Origin: Buttiauxella sp049686335
GTDB lineage: Bacteria > Pseudomonadota > Gammaproteobacteria > Enterobacterales > Enterobacteriaceae
Length of the DNA stretch: 64,000 bases
NCBI RefSeq assembly: GCF_049686335.1
Contig: NZ_JBAVHX010000010.1
Span: 558,001 to 622,000, forward strand
Direction: 5' to 3'
Shown: positions 44,387 to 54,600 of the stretch, one piece after another
Position numbering within the stretch: the first letter of the stretch is position 1
Layout of the letters: every line of letters starts with the position of its first letter
The notes under the pieces: model-generated
Seen by the model: only the letters and a program-made list of their open reading frames with translations
What the model was told of the DNA's origin: nothing
The model's database searches: none
Translations under genes and position numbers: made by a program

Positions 44387-45291
44387 TGGATAGCGCATTG
44401 CAGGTGGATCGAAAAACCCTGATGGCGCTGGCAAGCGAAGCCCAGTTGCTGTCGAACCCACCGGGGCAAATCCCACCGGGTGCGCTGGCGGGGGAACGCG
44501 TTTCTCGCCAGCAAGGTCGCGGACTTAATTTTGACAGTCTCAGGCGCTATCAACCTGGTGATGACGTGCGTTTGATCGACTGGCAGGCGACCGCTCGTCT
44601 GCGAGCGCCGTGGATCCGTTTGTATAACGAAGAGCGTGAACGTCCGGTTTTCCTGATAGTCGACCAACGGCTGGATATGTTTTTTGCGACTCGCGGGCAA
44701 ACCAAATCAGTGGCGGCAGCAAAAATTGCCGGTCTGCTGGCATGGCGCAGTTGGCACGATGGCGACCGCCTTGGTAGCGCGCTATTCAGCGACACCAAAT
44801 ACAACCTGCAAAAATGTCGTTCTCCCAGGACAAGCCTGCCCGCCGTGCTCGACGACGTGCTGCAATACAATCAGCAATTACCTGAACGTTACCCTGACGA
44901 AACGCCCGCAACAGTCACCCTTAGCCATGTACTGCAACACGCAAGCCACCTGATCCCCAGTGGATCGTGGGTGGCAGTGATCAGCGATTTTCACGATTTG
45001 GATGCATCAGGCGAGGCATTACTGGCCGCATTGCGGCGGCGGTGCGAAATCAGCGCCTTCATTACTCTCGACGATCTTCATCTGTCACTGCCAGAACAGG
45101 GCCATCTTGCTGCCAGCTATCAGGGGCGCGAAGCCGCATTTTCGCTGTCGCCGGGACTTAACAATGACATCCAGCAAAGCATTACGGCGCGGCTTGCGCG
45201 CCTGCAGAATCGACTGACAAGTCTTGGCATCCGCGTGAATCAGATAGTGGTCGCGCAGGATCTTATCAAGCAGCTACAAAAGGGAGTCTGA
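44386..45291 (+). CDS. DUF58 domain protein
   Basis: A 301-residue DUF58 protein with the hallmark FDSLRRYQPGDDVRLIDWQATAR. A VWA-like fold follows, but its expected DxSxS metal site reads DQRLD, so metal binding is doubtful. DUF58 proteins usually sit between MoxR and VWA genes and are thought to link them. Start overlaps the MoxR stop (TGATG). Confidence 0.9.
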   Translation: MDSALQVDRKTLMALASEAQLLSNPPGQIPPGALAGERVSRQQGRGLNFDSLRRYQPGDDVRLIDWQATARLRAPWIRLYNEERERPVFLIVDQRLDMFFATRGQTKSVAAAKIAGLLAWRSWHDGDRLGSALFSDTKYNLQKCRSPRTSLPAVLDDVLQYNQQLPERYPDETPATVTLSHVLQHASHLIPSGSWVAVISDFHDLDASGEALLAALRRRCEISAFITLDDLHLSLPEQGHLAASYQGREAAFSLSPGLNNDIQQSITARLARLQNRLTSLGIRVNQIVVAQDLIKQLQKGV

Positions 45292-45732
45292 ATGCTCGAG
45301 AAAGGATTTAGCGTGCCGGAATTACTGCTCCCCGCGCTACCGCAAAGTATCCCCTGGTTCCCACTGCCACCTGGCTGGTTTGTCCTGAGCGGCGTACTGC
45401 TTATCGCGCTGATCATCTTCCTGATATTTCGTCTGGCTCGCTGGCGACGCAATCTGTGGCGGCGCCAGGCGCTGGCCTCCCTGCAACAACCCCAAAGCGT
45501 CGATAGCTGGCTTGCACTGATAAAACGTATTCTTTTGATGCACCAGCCACGCAAAAGCGTCAGCCAAACCCTTTCCCCGGAACAACTGCTTGAGCAGGTA
45601 GAAATCGACGCAGAATTACGCCAGCAACTGAGCCAAAAATATTGCCAGCCGGATAACCAACTTGAGGCGAATCAGAATGCCCGTCTACAAATCCAGTTAA
45701 CAAACTGGCTGGAGAAACTGCCTTATGTCTGA
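45292..45732 (+). CDS. DUF4381 single-span membrane protein
   Basis: A 146-residue protein with one membrane segment (about residues 28-50) and a basic cytoplasmic stretch, typical of DUF4381 proteins in MoxR/VWA operons. Its ATG directly follows the DUF58 stop and its end overlaps the next gene by 8 nt. Confidence 0.8.
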   Translation: MLEKGFSVPELLLPALPQSIPWFPLPPGWFVLSGVLLIALIIFLIFRLARWRRNLWRRQALASLQQPQSVDSWLALIKRILLMHQPRKSVSQTLSPEQLLEQVEIDAELRQQLSQKYCQPDNQLEANQNARLQIQLTNWLEKLPYV

Positions 45733-46702
45733 GTTTCTGAGCCGTCTGGATTTCGCCTGGCCATGGGCCTGGCTGCTGATTTTCCTGCCGTTGTTAGGTC
45801 GCTATTTTTTGCCACAAGATCGCGAAGTAACGGAACGTGTTCGCGTACCGTTTTTGCCTGAATTAATTGATGAACTGAAACTTAACAGCCAGCCGGTACG
45901 CACCAGCAAACTCGCAAGCCTGATTTTTTGGCTGGTGTGGATCCTGTTAGTCGCCGCCCTTTCGCGCCCGGAATATCTGACACCGCCGCAGCATATTCAA
46001 AAGCCGATGCGCGATGTGGTGCTGATTCTGGATGTCTCCGGTTCGATGGGAAAGAACGATGTTCAGGGCGGGATCACGCGCCTGCAGGCCGTTCAGGAGT
46101 CGGTGCGAAAGTTCGTGGCTGCACGGAAAACTGACCGCATTGGTCTGGTGATTTTTGCAAGCTCAGCCTGGCCTTTCGCCCCTGTCAGTGAAGATAAACA
46201 GGCGCTGCAAACCCGTATAAACCAACTCGCTCCGGGTATGATTGGCCAGCAAACAGCGATTGGTGACGCACTGGGCGTGGGTGTCAAACTGCTCGACAGC
46301 ACCACCAATAAAGACGCCAGCAAACTGGCAATTTTGCTCACCGATGGCAACGACACCGCTTCGCAATTGTCGCCTGCACTCGCGGCGCAACTGGCAGCGA
46401 CGCATCACGTCCAGGTGCATACCATCGCATTTGGCGACCTCAACAGCACAGGCGATGACAAAGTGGACCTGCCGCTGATGCAGGATATTGCGCGTATTAC
46501 TGGGGGCAAATCCTGGACGGCGGCAAACTCAGGTGCATCGCTGGATAGCGTCTGGAAGGAGATCGATGCCATTACGCCTGTACAGGTAAAATCTATCGGC
46601 TGGTCGTGGCATATCCCTTTATTCCAGTGGCCGTTATTGCTGGCGCTGGTGGTGTTGATATTGCTCGCGGCCACGCGCTTTGTGCGGGAGAAAACAGCAT
46701 GA
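45725..46702 (+). CDS. BatA-like VWA membrane protein with intact MIDAS
   Basis: A 325-residue protein with membrane segments at both ends and a central VWA domain. The metal-ion-dependent adhesion site is complete: DVSGSM (about residue 100), a Thr in QQTAIG, and LTDGNDT. It corresponds to BatA of aerotolerance-type operons. It is the only VWA protein in this operon with a full MIDAS, so it should be the one that binds a partner through a metal ion. Confidence 0.9.
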   Translation: MSEFLSRLDFAWPWAWLLIFLPLLGRYFLPQDREVTERVRVPFLPELIDELKLNSQPVRTSKLASLIFWLVWILLVAALSRPEYLTPPQHIQKPMRDVVLILDVSGSMGKNDVQGGITRLQAVQESVRKFVAARKTDRIGLVIFASSAWPFAPVSEDKQALQTRINQLAPGMIGQQTAIGDALGVGVKLLDSTTNKDASKLAILLTDGNDTASQLSPALAAQLAATHHVQVHTIAFGDLNSTGDDKVDLPLMQDIARITGGKSWTAANSGASLDSVWKEIDAITPVQVKSIGWSWHIPLFQWPLLLALVVLILLAATRFVREKTA

Positions 46703-48222
46703 GTGATTTCCATTTTGTTTATCCCTGGCGGCTACTCGGCCTGCTCATTTGCGTGCTTTTATGGTTCATCGCCACTGGAAAGCGCAGTGCCTGGCATCAA
46801 ATTATGGAGAAACCCTTCGCCAACGCGCTGATAATCGGGCGGCAAAAACGGCTGACTCAGGTTTTGCCCTGGTTATGTGCGCTGGGGGTTTTCGCCCTTG
46901 CGGGACCAACGTGGCAGCGCGAATTGCCTGCTGCATTGACACAACAAAGCAATATGATGGTGGTCTTGCAGCAAGATCCGGCGATGTATGCTCAGGATCT
47001 GGCGCCCAGCCGTCACCAGCGGATGCAAAGCAAAATCATGAATCTCATGGCGCGCTCAACTGGAACGCATTTTGGGCTGGTGGTGTATAACAGCCACGCC
47101 TGGCTCACTACTCCCCTGACCATTGACCCGACCTTCTACTCGCTATTTTTACACGCACAAACCCCCAATCTGTTGCCGGAAGGCGAAGGCTCAGGCCTGA
47201 AACAGGCTATTGCTCTGGCACTAAAAAACATGCCAGAAGCGCCAAATATGCCACGTAATATTTTGCTGGTGGCGGACACCATTTCGCCACAAGACGCAAC
47301 ATGGCTTGTCCAGCAGAAAGCGCCGATTCAAATCTGGGTTCCAGGAACCGCACGCGGCGGTACATTGCCCGAAATCTACGCTGAGCGCGGTATTGATACG
47401 CGACTTAACGTCGCGCGGTTTAGCAAAATCCGCGACGCCGGCATTCCCGTTACGCTGGTCACCAGTGATGAAAGCGATATATCCGTTATCACCAGCCATA
47501 TCCAACAATCGGTGAGCGCGCAAAACAACTCGCGCGGCGATTTGCACTGGAAAAATAGCGGTTATTTGCTGGTTATCCCGATGCTGTTATTACTGCTGCT
47601 CGGACGGCGGCAGTTAATCTGCTGGCTGGTTGTGCTGGGACCGCTGCTGTATCTGCCCCAAAGCCATGCCGCCTGGCAAGATGCGTGGGTAACACCGGAT
47701 ATGCAGGGGCAAATGGCTTTCAATAAAGGGGAGTATCAAAAAGCGGCTGAACGTTTTCAGGATCCGCTCTGGCAAGGCATCGCCTCTTATCGCGCCGGAG
47801 ATTTTGCCGCCGCCACCTCAGCATTTCGCCAGGCTCCGCAAACACCTGAAACCTTACTGTGGACGGGTAACAGCTACGCCCAGCAAAAGCAGTGGCAGCA
47901 GGCAATTAACTGTTATGACCGCGCCTTAAGTCTGCGCCCGGACTGGGAAATGGCGCAAAAAAATCGCGCTGCCATCGCCAAAATCATTATGGAATTACGC
48001 CAGAAAGAGCGCGACCGTCAGGCTGCTCAGGGCAAGGAGCAGGACTACAAACCCGATGAAATTAAACACGATCTGAAGAAAGATCAGGGGGTGAATCAGA
48101 AGGATATCGCGCCTGTTGCCAGCAACAGCCCGCAGGTCAATCAGTGGTTTGAAAACCTGGATGTGTCCCCGTCCGGCCTGCTGGAAAACCTCTATCGCGC
48201 CAGTACGGAGGAAACGCCATGA
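46699..48222 (+). CDS. BatB/BatC-like protein: degenerate VWA plus TPR
   Basis: A 507-residue protein starting at the ATG at 46699 (MSDFHF), which overlaps the previous stop; the longer open frame is out-of-place coding. It has membrane segments near residues 10-25 and 55-70, a VWA-fold domain in which the MIDAS is replaced (LQQDPAM), another membrane region near residues 295-325, and TPR-like repeats (FNKGEYQKAAERF, YRAGDFAAATSAF, QWQQAINCYDRAL). It appears to be a fusion of BatB and BatC functions. Confidence 0.85.
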   Translation: MSDFHFVYPWRLLGLLICVLLWFIATGKRSAWHQIMEKPFANALIIGRQKRLTQVLPWLCALGVFALAGPTWQRELPAALTQQSNMMVVLQQDPAMYAQDLAPSRHQRMQSKIMNLMARSTGTHFGLVVYNSHAWLTTPLTIDPTFYSLFLHAQTPNLLPEGEGSGLKQAIALALKNMPEAPNMPRNILLVADTISPQDATWLVQQKAPIQIWVPGTARGGTLPEIYAERGIDTRLNVARFSKIRDAGIPVTLVTSDESDISVITSHIQQSVSAQNNSRGDLHWKNSGYLLVIPMLLLLLLGRRQLICWLVVLGPLLYLPQSHAAWQDAWVTPDMQGQMAFNKGEYQKAAERFQDPLWQGIASYRAGDFAAATSAFRQAPQTPETLLWTGNSYAQQKQWQQAINCYDRALSLRPDWEMAQKNRAAIAKIIMELRQKERDRQAAQGKEQDYKPDEIKHDLKKDQGVNQKDIAPVASNSPQVNQWFENLDVSPSGLLENLYRASTEETP

Positions 48223-49235
48223 AAGCCTTGCTGATGCTGCTTTTACTGCTGGTGTTACCCGCTCGCGCAGCAATGGACATCACCCGCGAACTCGACGCCC
48301 CCGAACATGTCGCCCCAGGCCAACCGGTGCGCATTGCCGTTACCTTCTGGACGGATAGCTGGTTCAACCCGCCGCCACAGTGGCCTGATTTTAAAATCGA
48401 AAATGGCGCGTTGATGACAACCGCCCTGCCCAACCAGCTGCTCAGTCGCCACAAAGATGGCACCAGCTGGAGCGGTATCCGCCTTGAAAAGCAGGTAATG
48501 GCATGGGATCAGGGCGTGCTGCTTTTACCTGCGGTTGAAGTGACGCTGACATCGCCCAATCAACCGCCCGTCACAGTGCAACTGCCGGAGCTGAAAAAAG
48601 AGGTGGTCTGGCCAAAAGACGTTGAGCAACCAGACCGCTTCCTGCCCGCCAGCAACTTAACGTTAAGCCAAAAAATCACCCAGTATCACGCAAGCTCAGA
48701 CGACAAATTACATGCTGGCGATGTGGTTGAGCGCACTGTCACCGTGAAAGCCAATGGCATTGTCGCCACGCAAATTCCACAGTTGCTTTACGCTATTCCA
48801 GGTACCGAGACCCAGCGCCTGACCCCTGTGAATTCCTCGCTCAAAACAGGTCGTGGCGAAATTGAAGGAGCACAACGCATTGAGACATTGCGTTATCTGC
48901 CGTCGCAAGCGGGAACCATCACTCTGCCAGAGGTCAAATTACGTTGGTGGGATACCGCAAACCAGCAATGGCAAATCGCCCGGTTGGCTGGCAAAACGAT
49001 ACCTGTGGCTGAAGCCCGTGCGGCTGGCGGAGAGGCGGCACTGCGGGGCACCACTGGCGAAGGGAAATGGCAGACGGTGCTGCTCATCGCCACGCTGGCC
49101 ATAATCGCATTACTTATTTGGTTTACGCGACGCCTGCTGTGGCGCAGTTTTATGTACCTGCACCGTGTCTGGCAGCGCTTCTGGAACCCTGTCCAATTAC
49201 CCGAACTGACTCCCACCAAAAGGGGTGAACGATGA
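48219..49235 (+). CDS. BatD-like exported membrane protein
   Basis: A 338-residue protein with a signal peptide (ALLMLLLLLVLPARA), a beta-rich periplasmic domain with BatD-like RELDAPEHVAPGQPV, and a C-terminal membrane segment (VLLIATLAIIALLIWF). BatD proteins close MoxR/VWA operons. It overlaps its neighbours by 4 nt at both ends. Confidence 0.8.
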   Translation: MKALLMLLLLLVLPARAAMDITRELDAPEHVAPGQPVRIAVTFWTDSWFNPPPQWPDFKIENGALMTTALPNQLLSRHKDGTSWSGIRLEKQVMAWDQGVLLLPAVEVTLTSPNQPPVTVQLPELKKEVVWPKDVEQPDRFLPASNLTLSQKITQYHASSDDKLHAGDVVERTVTVKANGIVATQIPQLLYAIPGTETQRLTPVNSSLKTGRGEIEGAQRIETLRYLPSQAGTITLPEVKLRWWDTANQQWQIARLAGKTIPVAEARAAGGEAALRGTTGEGKWQTVLLIATLAIIALLIWFTRRLLWRSFMYLHRVWQRFWNPVQLPELTPTKRGER

Positions 49236-50224
49236 AACACGCATTACTCTTCAGCGCCATACTATTCGGTACTATTGGCGCAGCGCATGCCGATGACCCA
49301 CTCTCTACCTGGAATAACACCCCGTCGAAACAGGCCATTGAGCAATGGGTGCAAAATGCCACAAATAAAGATCGTTCGACTTTTATCCCGCCAGAAAAAC
49401 GCTACGTGGTGTTTGATAACGACGGTACGTTGTGGCCCGAAGCATCGCTGACATTCCAGCTTCAGTTCGCGGTGGATGAAGTGAAGCGCCTGGCACCTGA
49501 GCACCCGGAATGGAAAAACGACCCTGTTGTGAGCGCGGTACTCAATGACGATTTAAAAACCGTGGTGGCTTCCGGTGAGAAGGGGCTGATTCAGCTTTTA
49601 GAGCTGACTCACAGCAACATCACTACCGGGGAGTTTAACCAGCGTGTCAGCAACTGGGTCGACAGCCATCGTGATAGCCGTTTTGGCTGCCGATATGATC
49701 AAATGGGCTACCAGCCGATGCGCCAGTTACTCGAATACCTGCGGGAAAATGGCTTTAAAACGTGGATTGTGTCCGGCGGCGGCATTGATTTTATGCGGGT
49801 AGTGGCAGAAAAAATGTATGGCATCCCGCCTGAGCAGGTTATCGGATCATTCTCGCTCAGCGAGTTTTCCCTGACCGACAACGGCACGCAGTTGCGTAAA
49901 ACCATGAAAGGCGCGTTTAACGACGATGCGGCAGCCAAACCGGTCGCCATTCACCTGTTTATGGGCCAGCGCCCGGTTGCGGCGTTTGGTAACAGCGACG
50001 GTGATTTAGCGATGATGCAGTACACCGCGTCAAACCCGGACTATAAGACCTTCGGTTTACTGGTTCACCACACCGATGCGCAGCGTGAATACGCTTATGA
50101 CAGCCATCCACCGGCGAGTGGAAAACTGGTAGAGGGATTGACGGTTGCAAAGGAAAAAGGCTGGACGGTGGTGGATATGAAGCAGGACTGGAGAACAGTG
50201 TTTGATCCGGCATTATGTCATTAG
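49232..50224 (+). CDS. Periplasmic HAD-family phosphatase
   Basis: A 330-residue HAD hydrolase with a signal peptide (cleavage near AHA-DD). Motif I is FDNDGTLW with Asp62/Asp64, motif II IVSGGG, a Lys in the MKGAF region, and motif III/IV GNSDGDLAM. It is distantly like phosphoserine phosphatases. It is the last gene of the coupled sulfatase-MoxR-VWA run and ends before a perfect terminator. Substrate unknown. Confidence 0.88.
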   Translation: MKHALLFSAILFGTIGAAHADDPLSTWNNTPSKQAIEQWVQNATNKDRSTFIPPEKRYVVFDNDGTLWPEASLTFQLQFAVDEVKRLAPEHPEWKNDPVVSAVLNDDLKTVVASGEKGLIQLLELTHSNITTGEFNQRVSNWVDSHRDSRFGCRYDQMGYQPMRQLLEYLRENGFKTWIVSGGGIDFMRVVAEKMYGIPPEQVIGSFSLSEFSLTDNGTQLRKTMKGAFNDDAAAKPVAIHLFMGQRPVAAFGNSDGDLAMMQYTASNPDYKTFGLLVHHTDAQREYAYDSHPPASGKLVEGLTVAKEKGWTVVDMKQDWRTVFDPALCH

Positions 50225-50251
50225 AGTCATTAGTGTCATTGTCTCCAGTTC

Positions 50252-50290
50252 AAAAGCCCTTAACTCTTAAGCACGGAGTTAAGGGCTTTT
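50252..50290. terminator. Bidirectional terminator
   Basis: AAAAGCCCTTAACTC and GAGTTAAGGGCTTTT form a perfect 15-bp stem with a 9-nt loop, with T-runs in both directions. It lies between the convergent HAD and FadL-type genes. Confidence 0.92.
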
Positions 50291-50303
50291 AGCAATCAAA
50301 ACG

Positions 50304-50381
50304 GATAACCAGAACAGATAACCAGAACAGATAACCAGAACAGATAATCAGAACAGATAATCAGAACTGATAATCAGAACT
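50304..50381. repeat. Six 13-bp tandem repeats at the end of the FadL-type gene
   Basis: GATAACCAGAACA occurs three times (50304, 50317, 50330), then GATAATCAGAACA once (50343) and GATAATCAGAACT twice (50356, 50369). The last copy runs into the final codons of the FadL-type gene (minus strand TATCAGTTCTGA, coding Tyr-Gln-Phe-stop). The array looks like slippage copies of that coding end, with drift increasing away from the gene. Confidence 0.9.
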
Positions 50382-51555
50382 GATAACTGTAATTGACGCT
50401 GGTAAACCACAGATAAGGATTATCGTAATTGCCCGCCAAAACCGCCGGAGACTGGATTTTCGAAGACTGCATATGCAGGTATTCCACTGCAATTCCAATA
50501 TTGCTGGCCTGGCTCAGTTGATACTGCGCACCGGTGGCAAAACGCCATTCGTCGCCAGTTGGCAGGGTTAAAGCCGCATCACTCTGATCGTTATATACCG
50601 TACTATCAAATGCCACGCCGGCATTGAGACGCCACTCTGCCGTTGGACGGTATTGCACACCCAATGCGGTATGCCAGGTATCTTTAAGGCGGCTGGTTTT
50701 GTCGAGCGCCTCACCGGCCACGGTAATCTGTGGTGCACCAAACTGGCTCCAGTCCTGCCAGCCAAGATCGCCCATCACAGACCACTGTTTATCGATATCG
50801 TGTACCAGGCTTAGCATGATTTGCTGTGGCGCCCGGACTTGCGCACCGATGGGTAAGGTGAAATCGACATTTGGCAGGTTGGGGAACCGCGCCTGAGCAT
50901 CAATAGTAAAGTCGTAATCGGTTTTGCTGTTCCAGGTTATCCCCGCGCGGGTTTGATCGGTCAGATCCATCAACAAACCGAGACGATAGCTCATCGCCCA
51001 GTCGTGGTCTTTTTGCGTTTTATCATCCCCATCAACGTTGCGCGTCAGCGACAAGAAACCATAGTTGGCATTGACCGATCCCCCGATGGAAACACGGTCA
51101 CTCAGTTTCCAGGCCAGAGACGGGCTCAGAGTCATGGCAACCATGGTGCTCTTTTTGATTAACCGGTCTCCCGCCCAGTCGCCAAAATCTATCCCCAGAC
51201 CATAGTTTCCATACAGACCAATCCCCGCGTACACCTCATCACTGACTTTTTGGCTATAGAAGCTACTGGCATTAGGGAAAAGATTCATAACATTCCCCGG
51301 GCTTTGTCTTGAGTTATCTAACTGATAATTGATATCTCCCCCCATGACCTGTAGACCACCGGTGAACATATGATCCGGTAGACGGGTCATACCCGCCGGA
51401 TTGGTGACAATGGTAGAAGCATCCTGAGCGCGCGCAGCCTGCCCGGCACCGGCCAGTGCCGTATCTTCTGTACCAATCTCATAAAAATAAAGGCCACTCG
51501 CATGAGAAAATGAGGCTAACAGCAGTCCTGAACACGCCACGATGCTCTTTTTCAT
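50374..51555 (-). CDS. OmpP1/FadL/TodX-family outer-membrane porin
   Basis: A 393-residue outer-membrane barrel with signal peptide (cleavage near SHA), the family motif TNPAGMTRLP, repeated amphipathic strands and a C-terminal YSYQF with the terminal Phe needed for barrel assembly. Family members carry hydrophobic compounds across the outer membrane. It is convergent with the sulfatase operon, suggesting it could admit hydrophobic sulfate esters; that link is an inference. Confidence 0.9.
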   Translation of the reverse strand: MKKSIVACSGLLLASFSHASGLYFYEIGTEDTALAGAGQAARAQDASTIVTNPAGMTRLPDHMFTGGLQVMGGDINYQLDNSRQSPGNVMNLFPNASSFYSQKVSDEVYAGIGLYGNYGLGIDFGDWAGDRLIKKSTMVAMTLSPSLAWKLSDRVSIGGSVNANYGFLSLTRNVDGDDKTQKDHDWAMSYRLGLLMDLTDQTRAGITWNSKTDYDFTIDAQARFPNLPNVDFTLPIGAQVRAPQQIMLSLVHDIDKQWSVMGDLGWQDWSQFGAPQITVAGEALDKTSRLKDTWHTALGVQYRPTAEWRLNAGVAFDSTVYNDQSDAALTLPTGDEWRFATGAQYQLSQASNIGIAVEYLHMQSSKIQSPAVLAGNYDNPYLWFTSVNYSYQF

Positions 51556-51600
51556 GTGCCACCTGTTTCTAAAAATAGCCGCTAAAAGGCCTGGGATAAA

Positions 51601-51623
51601 CTGCGGCTCGATGTGAGCCGCAG
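51601..51623 (-). terminator. Terminator of large autotransporter gene
   Basis: CTGCGGCTC and GAGCCGCAG form a perfect 9-bp stem with a 5-nt loop, 5 nt after the autotransporter stop on the minus strand and followed by TTTATC. Confidence 0.8.
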
Positions 51624-51628
51624 TGTCA

Positions 51629-54600
51629 TCAGAAGCGAATTTTCATCCCAACGGATGCTGAAATATCAGAGGATACGGACGTGTCCCCACCGTTATCCCA
51701 GCTTTTGCCCACCTCGGTATAGGCCTGCACATCAGTGGTTACCGCCCATGTCGTCCCGAGAGCCACTTCGGTTGCCTGGAAGCGTTGGTTGGCGTTGATT
51801 TCCGTCGCACCGGCCTGGTTTGCCGTATTGCGATACGTCACGGTGTCCTGGCCGTCAGACAGTTCCTGCCAGTAGTTTGCGCGAACATAAGGCTTAACTT
51901 TGCCATAGTCGGTGTCGTAATCGGCAGTCAGACGGACCCCAAGGCGGCCAATCACAGAACCGTCAGCGTCCACCGAAACTTTGGTTTTCGACCGATCGGC
52001 AAGTGTGACATCATCAAAATTACTGTACTGATAAATAAGCTGCGCCTGCGGTTCGAGCTGCCAGTTGCTATCGCCTAATTGCCACGGTTTACCGACTTCG
52101 ACCGACGCCACCACCGAGCTACCGTCCGGACTGTAGGATTCATGACTGCTCATGTTCTTCAAATCGACAGAGTGGTAACCGTACTGCAGGACGTTATCGA
52201 CGTATAAACCGTCGGTATCAGTCCAGGTGGCATAACCCCCCAGGTATGAGGAGAAGGTCGAGTTGTACGCGGCCCCGCCGCTCATCCCGGTATCGCCATT
52301 GATCGAACTGTCGATATCCATAAAGGTGGTGTACAAACCTGCACGCCATTTGTCGTTTTGCCACAGGTCCAATCCCATCTGCATCCCGTTGAAGTTGGAA
52401 CTGCTTTGCGAGCCGGTAGGATCGTCGTGTTTTTGGTCGACCGATTTGACGATGTAACGTGCCCAGAAACGGTTTTCCTGATCGGCAGCAACATCCGCAC
52501 GCCAGGGTTGTTCATCGCCCACACGCTGGTGAAGTGTCCCGAGCACCGCTAAATCGGCCTGGCGGATAATCGCGGCCAGCGTATCGAAGCCCGGTACATC
52601 AGGACGATAACCGGCGCGTAAGAACCAGTCTTCACCTGCCCCCTGCGCGTTACCGGCAAACAGCTGGTATTGCCACGCGCCGGCGGTAAGCACGCCATCG
52701 CCAATGGTAAAGGCATCTTTGGTGGTCTGAGCGGTGGTGGTGGCCCCATTAATGGCTTCAACCACCATAATGCCGTCACCGGTGGTCGGTTCGCCGAGTT
52801 GGCTAACATCAATATTCAGGTTCGTCAGGCCAGTAGCGCTGCCGCCATTTATCACCAGACGGTCGGCGACACCCGGACTATGTTGCTGGGCAGCGATGTT
52901 CAATGTACCGTTCAGGCCGACGTAATCACCGTTGACCGTCAGGGTTGACCCGACATCACCGCCACGCAAATTAATGGTGCCCTGGTTCACCAGGTTGGCG
53001 ACCGACTGGCTGTAGCCACCGGTATCCAGTAATGCACCACGGCTCACAATATGGCTGGATGGCTGGCTAAAGCGATTCTCACCGGATGCCAGCAAGGTGC
53101 CTTTTTCCACGAGCGTAATTCCGCTCCAGCTATTGTTACCATTGAGAATGGTGGTGCCGCTGCCCTGCTGCCAGACCTGTCCGTTGCCGGAAATATTTCC
53201 GTTAAGTGTCAACGTATCGCTGCGGTTAATCGCAAGCGTCGCGTTATCGACAATATTCCCGCCGATGTTGCCCGCCATCCCCCCGTTCCCCAACTGCAAT
53301 ATGCCTTTGCTGATGGTGGTTTGCCCGTTGAATGTGCTGTCTTGCGTGAGCGTTAACGTGCCATCGCCCAGTTTGGTGAAATCGCCATTGCCGGTAACCG
53401 CCGTTAACAGCGAAACCGCATGACCGTTGGTATCAATTGCCCCACCGACGCCCGAAAGCGTCACCTGGCGGGCAGTGTCAAACGCCGCGCCATAGCGCAA
53501 CGTGCCGCCACTCAGGCCAATTCCGGTTCCTGCTGCACCGAGATTATTATCCGCAGAAACTTGCAGTACCCCGCCGCTAACCTGCGTGCCGCCCTGATAT
53601 TGGTTATTGCCGTTCAGAATCAAGGTACCGAGGTCGGCTTTATTAATTCCGCCTTCACCGTCAATAACCGAGTTAATAGTGGCGGTATAACCCGCACTCG
53701 GTGCCGTACCATCACCGACGCGAATAATCGTATTCGCGGTATGGGTGGTGAGATTATTCCCGCCGATAACATAACCGTCAGTGGCAAACTGCGCGCCACT
53801 AATCGCCACTTCACCGAGGCTGGTGTCAATAGTGACATTACCGGCGCTACCGCCAAATACGGCAAAGGAACCATTGCTGAACGGTGTATTAAAGCGCCCT
53901 TCAGGATCGGTGACATCCGTGGTCCAGTTGTCATTGCCGCTGCTGTTTTGCCAGATACCGTTGCCGCCATCGATCTGGTCGTTATTTTTCAACGCCCCGC
54001 CCGTACCGCCGAAACCGTCCCAGAAGCGCATGACATAACCGCTGCGGTTAACCAGGTTCACCTGGCCTGCGATAGAGGTCTGAACGTAGAGATCGTCTGC
54101 CGCCGCAGGCGCGGTGCCAATGTCGAGAATGTTGTTGGTTAACGCACCGGAGTAATTAAAGACGCGATAGATCCCGACATCAAAACTGCCGCCCGGTGTC
54201 TGGGTGATATTCAGTTTGCCGTTAAGATTGAGGTCGCCATTAATGTTGATAAGATCGTTAAGCGTGCCGCCGACGGTGTAGGGCTGGCCAAACTGGAAAT
54301 CGACTTGCGAATCCTGATTGAGGGTTAGCGCGCCCATCGTCAGCACGCCCACACTTGACAGCTCCTGCCCAGCCGCCAGATGCCCGCCGTTGTCTATCAC
54401 CACGCTGCCACCGAGTTGGCCCGCACCGCCAAGCGTTGCACCGCTATTGACCGTGGTTTGCCCGGTTGCCGCCACCTGATTACCGTTAATCAGTATCACG
54501 CCTTGCTGAGCTTCGGTGGTTCCGGTCCAGGTGTTGGCTGCAGTGAGGTTTAGCGTCCCGCTTCCGGTTTTCACCAGATTTCCGTTACCGCTGATAATGC

